Assembly: GCA_964564435.1 (NCBI GenBank)
Contig: CAZMAT010000003.1
Span: 124,001 to 188,000 of the forward strand
DNA from: Fermentibacter sp964564435
GTDB lineage: Bacteria; Fermentibacterota; Fermentibacteria; Fermentibacterales; Fermentibacteraceae
Direction of reading: 5' to 3'
Length of the DNA stretch: 64,000 bases
Under the pieces are notes generated by a model, which was given only the letters and a program-made list of their open reading frames with translations, searched no databases and was not told where the DNA came from. Below, piece after piece: positions 50,578 through 59,501 of this stretch (position 1 is the first letter of the stretch; each line of letters begins with the position of its first letter). Made by a program: the position numbers and the translations under genes.

Positions 50578-51783
50578 ATGATCCGGAGTCCCTTCGCTCC
50601 CTTCTTCCCCTCACTCCCGGTATCGGGATCCTATCTGGACAGCGCGGCCAAGACACTCACCTGCACTGCGGCCCTGGAGGCCCAGCAGCGGTTCTACAGC
50701 GAATTCGACTGCAACATCGAGCGCGGCATCTATGCCAGGTCCGCTCTGGCCTCCGACATGGTCGAGGGGGCGAGGGCAGACGTAGCAAGGCTCTTGGGAG
50801 CCTCGCCCGAACGCGTCTCGTTCTCGCCGTCCACCACGCACGCACTGAACTCGATCGCCCTCGGCCTGCCGTGGCTGGCCGGCATGAAGGTGGTCACCAC
50901 CGTCCTCGAGCACCACTCGAACCTCCTGCCCTGGCTGGCTCTCAGGAGGCGCGGGGTGGAGATCGTGGTTCTCGGTGCATCTCCCGAAGGCTTCCTCGAC
51001 CCGGATGACATGCGGGAGGCCTGCGATGGCGCCTTCCTGGCGGCCTTCACCCACGCATCGAACGTGACGGGCTCCGTGCAGGACCTGGAAGCGCTTGCCG
51101 GGGCAGCGGCCTCTGCCGGGGCGTTCGTCGTCGTCGACGGAGCGCAGTGGCTCTCGCACTCGGAAGTCGACATCCGGAGCCTGCCGATAGATGCCTATGC
51201 GTTCTCGGGGCACAAGTGCTTCGGCCCCACGGGCACCGGAGCCGTCTTCGTCTCTGCGGAGCTTCGAAGGGCGCTGGAGCCGGCGATACTGGGCGGGGGT
51301 TCCGCGTCCGACTCCTCCCCGGAGGGATTCACAACGGTCGAGCAGCCGCCCCACGGGGCCCTCGAGCCAGGCACGCAGAACATCGCTGGAATCCTGGGGC
51401 TGGGAGCCGCAGCGGCATTCCGTCTCGGGATGGACCAAGACCTCCGAAGGCGCCACATGGACGACGTAGCGTCCCGCTGCCTCGAAGGCCTCGACGGGAT
51501 CGAGGGGCTCGAGCTCCACGGCCCCGACGGCTCGAAGCCGAGGCTTCCCGTCTTCTCGTTCTCGGTCGAGGGGCTGTCTCCGCACATGCTGGCCATGCGG
51601 CTCGATCAGGAATACGGGATCATGACGAGATCCGGGAACCACTGCGCCCCGACGCTCTGGCGGACGCTGTTCGGCAGGAGCCGGGGCGGCGTCAGGGCGT
51701 CATTCCACGACTACAGCTGCCTGGCGGACGTAGACCTGCTGATCACCGCCCTGGGAAGGATAGCATCTGATGCCCGGAGATGA
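50578..51783 (+). CDS. Class V aminotransferase, cysteine-desulfurase-like (SufS/CsdA type)
   Basis: 401 residues. The PLP-binding region is VVVDGAQWLSHSEVDIRSLPIDAYAFSGHKCFGPTGTGAVF with Lys213. H113 in TVLEHHSNLLPW stacks on the cofactor. Near the C-terminus R-S-G-N-H-C-A-P has the reactive Cys of SufS-type desulfurases (usually R.G.HCA). It would remove sulfur (or selenium) from cysteine (or selenocysteine) for Fe-S or selenium metabolism. This fits a region rich in Fe-S proteins and candidate selenoproteins, but no SufE/SufU or SelD lies beside it. gggaggcgggc precedes the ATG. Confidence 0.85.
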   Translation: MIRSPFAPFFPSLPVSGSYLDSAAKTLTCTAALEAQQRFYSEFDCNIERGIYARSALASDMVEGARADVARLLGASPERVSFSPSTTHALNSIALGLPWLAGMKVVTTVLEHHSNLLPWLALRRRGVEIVVLGASPEGFLDPDDMREACDGAFLAAFTHASNVTGSVQDLEALAGAAASAGAFVVVDGAQWLSHSEVDIRSLPIDAYAFSGHKCFGPTGTGAVFVSAELRRALEPAILGGGSASDSSPEGFTTVEQPPHGALEPGTQNIAGILGLGAAAAFRLGMDQDLRRRHMDDVASRCLEGLDGIEGLELHGPDGSKPRLPVFSFSVEGLSPHMLAMRLDQEYGIMTRSGNHCAPTLWRTLFGRSRGGVRASFHDYSCLADVDLLITALGRIASDARR

Positions 51784-52096
51784 TCGAATGCTCGATACGG
51801 GTGGAGGACCCGCGGCCTTCGTAGTGCTGACGCTCTGTTCGTACGGAGACAGGGGGGACTACCAGGTACTGCCGAGGCAGGGGCTCTCACTCGACCTGCC
51901 GGCGATCCGCGACCGCCTGAGGGCGGCTGGCACAAGGGCCGCCCTCGACGGAGACTCCCGGCTCCTCGCCGAGATCGGCGGATGCCGCCTGATGCTGTAC
52001 TCCGAAGGCCGCGCGGTCATGGAGAGCGTCGTACCCGACACGTCCGACGCCGCCTGGGAGGTCTACCGCATCCTGCTGGAGCCCGCCCGGACCTAG
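51770..52096 (+). CDS. Small protein of unknown function, coupled to the desulfurase-like gene
   Basis: 108 residues, overlapping the preceding gene by 14 bases. Contains VVLTLCSYGDRGDYQVLPRQGLSL, LAEIGGCRLMLYSEGRAVMESVVPDTSDAAWEVYRIL. The last part resembles a short alpha-beta domain. Position suggests an accessory factor of the desulfurase-like enzyme. Family not recognised. Confidence 0.55.
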   Translation: MPGDDRMLDTGGGPAAFVVLTLCSYGDRGDYQVLPRQGLSLDLPAIRDRLRAAGTRAALDGDSRLLAEIGGCRLMLYSEGRAVMESVVPDTSDAAWEVYRILLEPART

Positions 52097-52512
52097 AAGT
52101 CGAACTGCTCGGTGCTCCCGTCCTTCATGTGCCAGAGGAAGCCCTTCGCGCCTGCCAGCCTGAAGATGGAGAGGGCCTCCCAGCCATACCTCTCCACGAT
52201 GGGCTTCAGGAAGGCGAACGGCCCCTCGACTATGCTCCTCTTCAGGGGCTCGTCGTCGAGCTTCTGCATGCGCCCGCGCAACCTTATCTGGACGCCCTCC
52301 TCCCTGCCCCAGTAGCAGAGTTCCGTCGCTGGGTTCGCAGTGAGCTGGAGGCACACCTGCTTGTTCGACCCCGTGCAGAATGTCAGCCCGTTCTCGTCTA
52401 TCAACGGGGTCTCCATGGCACGGACCCTCGGCTCGCCGTTCTCCACAGTCGCCATGTAGCTCGTGGGATTCCTCCGGATGAACTCCAGCGCCTCGCTCCT
52501 GGTCACGTGCAC
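52093..52512 (-). CDS. Pyridoxamine 5'-phosphate oxidase-like FMN-binding protein
   Basis: 139 residues. The split-barrel motifs are SYMATVENGEPRVRAM, LTFCTGSNKQVCLQLTANPATELCYW and VQIRLRGRMQKL. The family binds FMN or haem-type cofactors and contains many small flavoproteins of unproven role; general stress protein 26-like or a reductase is plausible. Convergent with the preceding gene (four-base overlap). Confidence 0.85.
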   Translation of the reverse strand: MHVTRSEALEFIRRNPTSYMATVENGEPRVRAMETPLIDENGLTFCTGSNKQVCLQLTANPATELCYWGREEGVQIRLRGRMQKLDDEPLKRSIVEGPFAFLKPIVERYGWEALSIFRLAGAKGFLWHMKDGSTEQFDF

Positions 52513-52583
52513 TTCCTTCCGTCATGCCCGGGGACTTTCGTCTCCGCGGCGTCGATATCGATGCAGCGCCCCGGTGCGCTGTC

Positions 52584-53576
52584 CTAACGGATCACGACCA
52601 CCTGGGCGGATGCCGTCTCGCCCGACCGGGCCTCCATCCTCAGGATGTAGACCCCCGGTGTCCCGATCACGAAGACACCTTCGGAGAGGGTCGATTCCCC
52701 CACCAGCCGGCCGTCGATCGAGAAGATGGAAACCGTGGCGGGCGCCTGGAGCCCTTCGACTCGGTACTCGACCGCTCCCGTCGACGGATTCGGGCCCGCG
52801 GTGAGCACGACCGGCATGCCGGTCCCTCCTTCGCCGATACCGGTGCCGAACAGGTCTGTGATCTTGACCATGTGCGAGTTCAGGACCTCGTCATCCACCG
52901 GGCTCTGGACGAAGGTCGTGAGGTAGAGCTGATCCCAGTCCCACTCCGCCGGGATCTCGTACAGGACCTGCATTTCCAGCGTCTCCGGCGAGGAACCGAA
53001 CGAAACCGGGGTCCCGGTGGTCGAGCAGAGGTTCGCCCGCAGGCCGTAGTTGTAGTCGATCCCCTGGGAGGCGTAGGTGCCCGTGCCCGGCACGCCCGAC
53101 TCCGTGAGCATGGCGTTCAGGACTGCATCGGTGTCGAGGCCGATGTCCGTCGCCAGGCTGATCGTGAGGGAGCCGCTCTCCGACGTCGAACCGGAGTCGG
53201 CGGAAACGTCTATCGAGAGGTAGCACGGGACGGCCATCCTGGTGGTGAAGTAGCCGTCCATGGTCGAGGGGGGCCAGCAGTCGTACAGGCCGTCCATCAT
53301 GATGGTAGGGAATGCCGATATCCCGTAGTAGGAGAGCCGGGCCTGGTTGTCGGCCGGGCTCGAGGCATAGAACGGGTCTGTCGCGCTCCCGTAATGGACC
53401 ACGAAGAGGGATGCGTCACCGGGATGCGCCGCGAGGAACTGCTCGACAGTGACCGCACTGCCGGGGCAGGTGCCTCAACCGTCCCAGGTGAACTCCTCGA
53501 GGAGCACGCACCTGTCGGCGGCGAGCGAAACCGACGCAGCCGAGAGCGCGATCATGAACATCGACGCGAGTCTCAT
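52584..53576 (-). CDS. Exported thioredoxin-fold protein with selenocysteine active site (U-G-T-C) and sorting domain
   Basis: 330 residues if TGA at 53475-53477 (codon 34) is read through. The frame starts at ATG 53574-53576 with ggaggtcaggc upstream and a signal peptide (RLASMFMIALSAASVSLA). Then comes R-C-V-L-L-E-E-F-T-W-D-G-(U)-G-T-C-P-G-S. In Omp28-like/thioredoxin-fold relatives the place of U is Cys in a C-x-x-C site after VLLEEFT. The fold continues with FVVHYGS and Y-G-I-S-A-F-P-T-I-M-M-D-G, where F-P-T is the cis-proline loop. A C-terminal Por sorting domain follows (NPSTGAVEYRV, SIFSIDGRLVGE, TPGVYILRME). Expected to be an exported thiol/disulfide or peroxide reductase. Confidence 0.8.
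53444..53463 (-). promoter_or_regulatory. Candidate bacterial SECIS hairpin for TGA at 53475-53477
   Basis: On the minus strand, cggcagtg-cggt-cactgtcg makes an 8-bp stem (one G-U pair) with a CGGU loop that begins 20 bases after the TGA. The stem length and the GGU in the loop match the candidate at 25967-25986. Confidence 0.7.
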
Positions 53577-53803
53577 GCCTGACCTCCAGTTGGTGACCAT
53601 GCAGTCGTCAAAGCGTTCCTCGGTGCGGCATGGGCCGCATCGAGCGTTACGCCGGCCCGGTCCCCGGCCGCCGAAGAGGCCGGGAGGTCGGCCCCCATCG
53701 GTCAAAAGTACATCCGGTACGGACGGATCGCCACTTTTGCACGAACGCAGCCGGAGAGGGCGTCGCGGAACGACGGATGGATGCCGCCGGTGCTCTGCCG
53801 CCC
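53577..53803. other. Intergenic stretch without a recognised gene
   Basis: 227 bases upstream of the selenoprotein candidate. It must hold that gene's promoter; I see no clear -35/-10 pair and no conserved element. Confidence 0.4.
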
Positions 53804-54760
53804 CTAGAAGCCCAGCATCGAGTCGACGCTGGGCAGGTCGAAGAACTGAGAGGCCGCGAACACTCCGTAGAATAGCAGCAGTCCCACCGCCTCCAGCCGG
53901 GTTATCCGGAGGTTGCTGGTGACGAAGAGCTGGATTACCACCGTGGCGAGGACGAGGAAGGGCATGGCGAACGAGAGCATCGACGAGGCGACCGTGATCG
54001 GCGAGATGAGGCAGCATATGCCCAGCACCACCATCTGCGTGAAGATGTTGGAGGCATAGACCTCGCCTATCGTCACGTCGGCCTTGCGCTTGAGCGTTGC
54101 GGACAGGCTTATGGCCAGCTCCGGGAGGCTCGTGCCAAAGGCGAACAGCACGACGCCCATCGCAAGGGCGGATATCCCCGCCGCTTCCGCGAGCCGCGAC
54201 CCGGAGTCGAGTGCCAGCTTCGAGCTTCCGATCACGCCTGCTATCCCGGCCAGGATGAGCAGGAGCGGCAGATAGACCGCCCTGAACCTCGAGATGCCCG
54301 GGACTCTCGGTTCGGCTCCTTCACGCGCGGTCCGGAGGACGCTGATGATGTAGGGAACGTACAGAATGATCAGGATGCACCCGTCGGAGCGGCTCAGGAG
54401 TCCGTCCATCGACAGGATGAGCACGAGGGCGGAGGAGAGGATCATCCAGCTCGACTCCCTCTCCTGCACCTCCCTGTGGATGTCGATGGGATGGAAGAGG
54501 GCGCAGACCGCCGTCACGAAGGTGAGCGTCACGAAGTTGGAACCGATGACGTTTCCCACGGAGATGTCGGAGGCGCCGCGGGTGATCGCGAAGGCGGATA
54601 CGGTCAGCTCCGGAAGACTGGAGAGGATGCTGACACCCAGTACGGTTACGACCAGTTCCTTGACCCCGAGGAACCGGGCGAGGGGTGAGATGTTGCGGAT
54701 GATGACCTCGCTGCTCGCCCACAGGAGCAGCAACCCGAGCACGAACAGCGCTGCGTCCAT
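53804..54760 (-). CDS. CaCA-family Na+/Ca2+ or cation/proton exchanger
   Basis: 318 residues, ten to eleven helices. Both alpha-repeats that form the ion site are present: SILSSLPELTVSAFAITRGASDISVGNVIGSN and FAFGTSLPELAISLSATLKRKADVTIGEVYASNIF, each with the G(T/S)S.PE motif (the first has S-S-L-P-E). A short basic cytoplasmic loop links the halves. It exchanges calcium or another divalent cation across the inner membrane. The stop lies 44-bp-stem-free inside a CCAGCATCGAGTCGACGCTGG palindrome that may aid termination. Confidence 0.9.
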   Translation of the reverse strand: MDAALFVLGLLLLWASSEVIIRNISPLARFLGVKELVVTVLGVSILSSLPELTVSAFAITRGASDISVGNVIGSNFVTLTFVTAVCALFHPIDIHREVQERESSWMILSSALVLILSMDGLLSRSDGCILIILYVPYIISVLRTAREGAEPRVPGISRFRAVYLPLLLILAGIAGVIGSSKLALDSGSRLAEAAGISALAMGVVLFAFGTSLPELAISLSATLKRKADVTIGEVYASNIFTQMVVLGICCLISPITVASSMLSFAMPFLVLATVVIQLFVTSNLRITRLEAVGLLLFYGVFAASQFFDLPSVDSMLGF

Positions 54761-54839
54761 CAGTCCCCCCGGCCGATGCCTGGTTTCGGATTGTTCAGAT
54801 TGGCTGGCAAGTCAATATGGATCAACCAGTTGACCTGTT

Positions 54840-55187
54840 CTACGATTTGGACCAGATGCCGATCAGGCAGCCGCAGCAGTCCCTGAACCTGGCCAGGAAG
54901 CCCATCCCTCCGCCGATCTCGGTCTTCCTGGTCGCGATCTCGCCGCCGAGGGAGACGACCTGCGCCAGGGACGCCTCGATGTCCTCCACCTCGAAGTAGA
55001 TCTCGACACAGGGATCGGGCATCCGCTCGACCAGGGAGAAGCCGCCGCCGCCCGAACCGTCTGGATACTCGAACAGCGCGTAGTCGGGCGACCACTGCTG
55101 CATCCGCCAGCCGAAGAGAGCGGAGTAGAAGGCCTTCGACTTCTCGAGGTCCGTGGACTGGATGTCCATGTGCACGAGCTTGTTCAC
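54840..55187 (-). CDS. VOC/glyoxalase-superfamily protein
   Basis: 115 residues from GTG 55185-55187 (ggagggggc upstream); an ATG 27 bases further up is an alternative. Strand order is that of a single VOC unit pair: KLVHMDIQSTDLEKSKAFYSALFGW, YALFEYPDGSGGGGFSLVE, PCVEIYFEVEDIEASLAQVVSLGGEI and GFLARFRDCCGCLIGIWSKS. The metal ligands H and E at the usual strand positions are present (V-H-M, V-E-I-Y). A C-C-G-C run near the end is unusual. The substrate is unknown. Confidence 0.85.
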   Translation of the reverse strand: MNKLVHMDIQSTDLEKSKAFYSALFGWRMQQWSPDYALFEYPDGSGGGGFSLVERMPDPCVEIYFEVEDIEASLAQVVSLGGEIATRKTEIGGGMGFLARFRDCCGCLIGIWSKS

Positions 55188-55435
55188 GGCAGCGCCCCCT
55201 CCGGGTTGGACCATGTCGGACCCCTCATTCTACGATCCGGCGGCTTCCGCGCAAGCCCCGTTTTGCGCCGGGGGAGCCGTCTGCAGTATCAATACCACTG
55301 GATTCTTTCACAGGAGGCGGCGCACGACACTCGATTCCCTTTCTGGTTCCTTCGGACCGGGCCACGTACGACCAGCCGCGATGATGCGGGATGGAGGGGA
55401 TGGCCCGGCCGGCTGACCCCGGAGGGAGGGCAGTC

Positions 55436-55996
55436 ATGTCCGGATCGAGATGGTGCCTGTGCGCAGCGGTTCTTGCTTCCTGCCTCGTCTTTTTCTCCTG
55501 TGGCGACGATCCGTCCGGCCCCGGCGAAATAACGCCCGACAGCGCCTGGATGGCCGTCGAGCGCCTCAGGACCGCATACAACGACAGGGATTTCGACCTC
55601 TTCCGCGGCTGCCTGGACGGCGAGTTCGAGTACAACTATTTCGATCCGATAAGCTCTCAGTGGCTTGTCTGGGGTTTGGAATACGAGGAGCTCTGCCACG
55701 ATTCGATGTTCCATACCCTGGGTGTCGACAGCGTCTATCTCGAGTTCTCGGGCGACGCGGAGTGGCAATGGCCGGGCGGAGCCCCGGACTCCTCCATCCG
55801 TGAATTGACGAGAGACTTCGATCTCTACGTCTATGTCGACCCATCCTGCGGTTTTTACGCCACCGGTTCGGTGGTGTTCGTCTGCAGGCCGGATTCGACC
55901 GGAATGTACCGTATCTGGCAGTGGACCGACTATTCCGATTTCGGTGCGACCGACGAAGCGATCATGTGGCCCGACGTGAAGCGCGCGTTCCTCTAG
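55436..55996 (+). CDS. Lipoprotein with NTF2-like domain
   Basis: 186 residues. Lipobox V-F-F-S-C, after ggagggaggg. The mature part starts SAWMAVERLRTAYNDRDFDLFRGCLDGEFEYNYFDP and later SVVFVCRPDSTGMYRIWQWTDYSD, the cone-shaped NTF2/SnoaL-like fold used for small-ligand binding. Several aromatic residues line the pocket. No catalytic assignment. It stands alone between two secreted-protein genes. Confidence 0.65.
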   Translation: MSGSRWCLCAAVLASCLVFFSCGDDPSGPGEITPDSAWMAVERLRTAYNDRDFDLFRGCLDGEFEYNYFDPISSQWLVWGLEYEELCHDSMFHTLGVDSVYLEFSGDAEWQWPGGAPDSSIRELTRDFDLYVYVDPSCGFYATGSVVFVCRPDSTGMYRIWQWTDYSDFGATDEAIMWPDVKRAFL

Positions 55997-56156
55997 CCGC
56001 CACGACTCCGGAACCCGGGTCGGAAGCCCCCGGCCGAGCCGGGGCTTCCGGCAGGAAGCCGGGCCTTCGAGATTCCTGTCATGCGCCGTGAGCACTGTGG
56101 AATGAAGGCCTGCGTGCGCCTGTAGAAGCATAAGGATATCCTTCGGAGGTGCCTCC

Positions 56157-57101
56157 ATGCTTAGCTGTCTCGTATTGTCGGCCGCGGTCTGCTCGACCGC
56201 GGGTGCCGCGGCCCCGGAGCCGGTAGTCGTCCACGAGTGGGGTGTCGTCAGGTATGCCGAGGGAGCCGTGCTCGCCACCGGATCTCCCGGCTGGTCGCAA
56301 TACGGCTCAGTCTGCGTCGACGCCCCCGTGATCATGTTCCACGGCGCACCCTTCACCGGCGACGTGACGGTCTGCTCGACCGGCCGGATCACCAGCATCT
56401 ATCCGGAACCCGACGTCTCCGGCGGGCCGATGCTGGGCCTGGACGGCGCGGGGCTGGGATCGATGGCGAGATGGGAGGGCCTGTCAGTCTCCCCGTCCGC
56501 TCCGGACGACTCCAGTGACGACATCCCTGCAGCCCGTGACAGGGCAGCCGCGCTCGACTTCTACTGGGCGATGGACGGCTGGAGGCTCCCCGGCTCCTCG
56601 ACCGTAGCTCGCTCGAGCGATTCCTTCTCCGACGGCTTCCTCTACTACGAGGTGGACCTCTCCGGCCAGGGGTTCCCCGTCCCGCTGGGTGCATACAGCA
56701 GCGAGGGCACGCCCCGGGAGGAGATTGCGGAAGAGATGCTGCTCTTCGTCAGGGACGAGTTCGGAACGGTGACGCTTTCGCGTGCCGGGACCGATGGAGT
56801 CGTTGCCGTGGATGAGACAGTCCTGGCGCCGACGGACAGCCGCGGCAGCGGAGATGCCATCGAAACGGTGGCCCGATGGGCCGGCGACCGCCTGACGGAC
56901 GAGGAGATCCGCTCCATGTGGATCACCTGGGAGCCCTACATCCTCTACGGCGACTGGCAGGGGAGCGCCCTGGCGGTCTTCCCCATGCCGGACCCGCTCG
57001 TGGAGAGGATCAGCATGATCATCGTCGCGCCCGACGGTGACAGGCCCGTAACCGTCAGCCGGTTCTTCCTCGGGGTCATGCCCGTGCAGACGGCCGACTG
57101 A
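56157..57101 (+). CDS. Secreted protein of the HEWG family, unknown function
   Basis: 314 residues. A short signal peptide (CLVLSAAVCSTAGAAA) leads to V-V-V-H-E-W-G-V-V-R-Y, a motif near the N-terminus of a family common in Planctomycetes and FCB bacteria (HEWGTF). CVDAPVIMFHGAPFTGDVTV and GRITSIYPEPDV follow as in that family. The C-terminus is FFLGVMPVQTAD. Function unknown. gcgccg... no enzymatic motif is seen. aggatatccttcggaggtgcc precedes the ATG, with ggagg well spaced. Confidence 0.6.
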   Translation: MLSCLVLSAAVCSTAGAAAPEPVVVHEWGVVRYAEGAVLATGSPGWSQYGSVCVDAPVIMFHGAPFTGDVTVCSTGRITSIYPEPDVSGGPMLGLDGAGLGSMARWEGLSVSPSAPDDSSDDIPAARDRAAALDFYWAMDGWRLPGSSTVARSSDSFSDGFLYYEVDLSGQGFPVPLGAYSSEGTPREEIAEEMLLFVRDEFGTVTLSRAGTDGVVAVDETVLAPTDSRGSGDAIETVARWAGDRLTDEEIRSMWITWEPYILYGDWQGSALAVFPMPDPLVERISMIIVAPDGDRPVTVSRFFLGVMPVQTAD

Positions 57102-57146
57102 CGCGGGCGGATAAGGCCGGCAGTCCCCCTCGGGCGAGGAGCGCCG

Positions 57147-57977
57147 CTAGTTCCCGAGCCCGCTCTTGATGGCCCCCCAGGTGGAGCTCTCCAGATCGCC
57201 CAGGATCGGGATGAACAGCTCGCTCACGTAATACTGGCCGTTCATGCCGGTGTAGCTCCAGAAGAACGAGTTCCTCGAAGGCGCGAATGCGAGCCCGAGA
57301 GACTGCTGCACCTCCACGGGGCACGGTTCCTGCCCGTAGAGATAGTAGGTCGAGCCGCTGCGCCAGTAGAAAAAGAACTCGTGCTGATCCGAAGAGGTCA
57401 CGACCATGGCGAACGGCTGGTCGTGCCCGCCGTTCGTGGCGACCCAGTGGGCGGCGATACCGCTGATAGTGCCCCAGATCCCTTCGAGGGAGCTGTACGC
57501 GGAGCCCGATCCGTCACTGTCGAACGAGAACGATCCCCTGTCGGCGGCCCAGGAGTAGCCCTCCACGATGGTTGTCCAGTTGCTGGGATCGTTGGACAGC
57601 CCGCGCCCGCCCAGCGCAGCGGGATTGGGGAACGAATCCCACGCCCCCGCCCCCGGGTTGCGGTAGATGTAGGGAGACGTGTCGCAGTCGATGTAGAACC
57701 CGTCTCCCAGAAGGGCCAGGCCGACGCCCGACCTGTAGGCCGTCGGGATGGCGAGCTCGCCTATGTACGACCCGTCGTCCGGGTCGAACCTGATGATCTT
57801 GCCGTCCAGATTGCTCCTGAACACGTAGATGTCGCCCTGCACCGACATGCCGAGGATCTGCTGCGCGTACGGCGCCTGCCAGGTATTGAGGATGGTGATG
57901 GGAATCTCGCCCGAGGCCGACGCCATCCCGGCGGATAACGCAGCCAGGGATACGATGCCGATAACCACTAGTCTCAT
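57147..57977 (-). CDS. Exported beta-propeller-like protein, unknown function
   Basis: 276 residues from ATG 57975-57977 with gggagggggcggc upstream. Signal peptide RLVVIGIVSLAALSAGMASA. The mature part has repeated propeller-like strands (DIYVFRSNLDGKIIRFDPDDGSYIGELAIP, GLALLGDGFYIDCDTSPYIYRN, GLAFAPSRNSFFWSYTGMNGQYYVSELFI). It has no sorting domain, so it may remain in the periplasm. The reading frame extends far upstream only as a shadow of the divergent gene. Confidence 0.65.
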   Translation of the reverse strand: MRLVVIGIVSLAALSAGMASASGEIPITILNTWQAPYAQQILGMSVQGDIYVFRSNLDGKIIRFDPDDGSYIGELAIPTAYRSGVGLALLGDGFYIDCDTSPYIYRNPGAGAWDSFPNPAALGGRGLSNDPSNWTTIVEGYSWAADRGSFSFDSDGSGSAYSSLEGIWGTISGIAAHWVATNGGHDQPFAMVVTSSDQHEFFFYWRSGSTYYLYGQEPCPVEVQQSLGLAFAPSRNSFFWSYTGMNGQYYVSELFIPILGDLESSTWGAIKSGLGN

Positions 57978-58136
57978 GCCGCCCCCTCCCGGTAAATCCT
58001 GCCCCTTGATCTCTAATACGATACAGGCGGCCGAATCCAGTCGCAAGACGGGGTGGACCTCGATCCGGAAGCCATGTTTATACAGGCTGGCCTGCGTGCT
58101 AGTATCCATTTCTGGGTCTTCGGAAGGGGTAGCACG

Positions 58137-59429
58137 ATGAGGGCTGAACCGCTTGCGATGTTCATCGTTTCCGCCGCCGGGGCCGGGACGGGGCGTTTCT
58201 CGGACTTCGCATGGTTCTTCGACTCGTTTCCCGCCGACGGCTACTATTCCGACGGCTTCGTCTCCGACGGGCCCTTCAGGGCGAACTGCCCCGTCTCGAT
58301 CTGGAGCGACAGCCCGGGCCGCGACGGTGATCCGTGGTTCTACTCGCTCACGCTCGCATCCCCCTTCTACTACTGCAGCAAGGGAGGAGGGACGAACCCT
58401 CAGTTTTCGCCGCAATGCGGCAATCTCTGGATAGAGCCCTACGAGCAGATGTCCCAGGGGGCTCCGTGGTTCGTGCTCGACGCGGACCCGCTCGTTTTCG
58501 GATTCGAAGGTGTGAACTGGCAGGAGATGCGCTCCGCGGCCATCACCGGTGGCATCTACCTCACCTCGCCAGCGGTGCCGAACGGCGCCAGGATCCTCGT
58601 GGGCGCAGATTCGATCTACCTCAGGACATCCGATGCGAGCCCCTTCCAGGGATTCGATCTGGCCGGCCTCGCAGAGCCCGTGATCTGGATAGAGAACGCC
58701 TGGACGGACAGGATCTATGTCAGGTCATGCCCCGGAGACAGCCTGTCCATGCCCTTCTCCATCGGCATGTACGGCAGCATCTACACTCTGGGTTCCCTTC
58801 GGGTCGCACAGGGCGAAGATGGGGGCATGCTCGGGCTCATGTCGGTGTATGGCGATTTCGTGATCGCCCTCGATCCCGATCTCGCTGGCGCGCCCGACTG
58901 GACCGACCCGGTCTGGCGGATCGAGACCGAGGGCGATTTCGAGTTCGACGCGAGCGTCATCTGTCTCAGCGGGGAGCTGAAGGCGCAGAACCCCTCCTAC
59001 CCGAATCCGAAGGCCGACCTTGTAATAGAGGGATCGATGCAGCTCGGATCAGAGGGCTACACCGCAACCCCTTCCGCCGGGTGGAACATCTCGGTCGAAT
59101 ACGACTGGCGGCTGGCAGACACGGCACCTCCCTGCTATCCCGAGTATTCGGAGACCGGGATCGTGGGCTGGGAGGAAGGCGTTCCCGGGTTTACGACACT
59201 GTCGGCCAGGCCCGATCCGTTCACTTCGTCTCTCGAGGTCAGGCTCGATGGATTGGAGGGCTCTGCCCGGCTCGAGGTCTTCGACATGTCCGGGAGGCTC
59301 CTGACCGAGGTGTCCTCCGACGACGGGCAGTTCTCGATCGACGGAGCCGGCCTGCCTGCCGGGGTGCTGCTGCTCCGCGCCTCCTCATCGGCAGGGACGG
59401 CGACCGCGGGAGTCGTGCGGATCAGGTAG
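58137..59429 (+). CDS. Secreted beta-helix-like protein with Por sorting domain
   Basis: 430 residues from ATG 58137, ggaaggggt upstream. The N-terminus is only weakly hydrophobic (MFIVSAAGAGTG), and an in-frame ATG at 58053 gives an alternative. The pattern FPADGYYSDGFVSDGPFRANCPVSIWS, with later IYLTSPAVPNGARILVGADSIYLRT, resembles DUF4900-type pilus-associated proteins that hold a bactofilin-like beta-helix. Residues ~355-430 form a sorting domain (PDPFTSSLEVRLDGL, LEVFDMSGRLLTEV, LPAGVLLLRAS). Function unknown. Confidence 0.65.
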   Translation: MRAEPLAMFIVSAAGAGTGRFSDFAWFFDSFPADGYYSDGFVSDGPFRANCPVSIWSDSPGRDGDPWFYSLTLASPFYYCSKGGGTNPQFSPQCGNLWIEPYEQMSQGAPWFVLDADPLVFGFEGVNWQEMRSAAITGGIYLTSPAVPNGARILVGADSIYLRTSDASPFQGFDLAGLAEPVIWIENAWTDRIYVRSCPGDSLSMPFSIGMYGSIYTLGSLRVAQGEDGGMLGLMSVYGDFVIALDPDLAGAPDWTDPVWRIETEGDFEFDASVICLSGELKAQNPSYPNPKADLVIEGSMQLGSEGYTATPSAGWNISVEYDWRLADTAPPCYPEYSETGIVGWEEGVPGFTTLSARPDPFTSSLEVRLDGLEGSARLEVFDMSGRLLTEVSSDDGQFSIDGAGLPAGVLLLRASSSAGTATAGVVRIR

Positions 59430-59501
59430 ACGAATACCTGAAGGCTGACTGGCGGAAATCCGCATGAACATTGGGGGATGGGAATGCCGGTCGCCGCTCC
59501 T

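Noticed and set aside
52584..53576. Genetic code with TGA as tryptophan or glycine to explain the interrupted genes
   Set aside because: TGA is the normal terminator of many intact genes in the window (for example 20317-20319, 32093-32095, 42419-42421), and TGG Trp codons are common.
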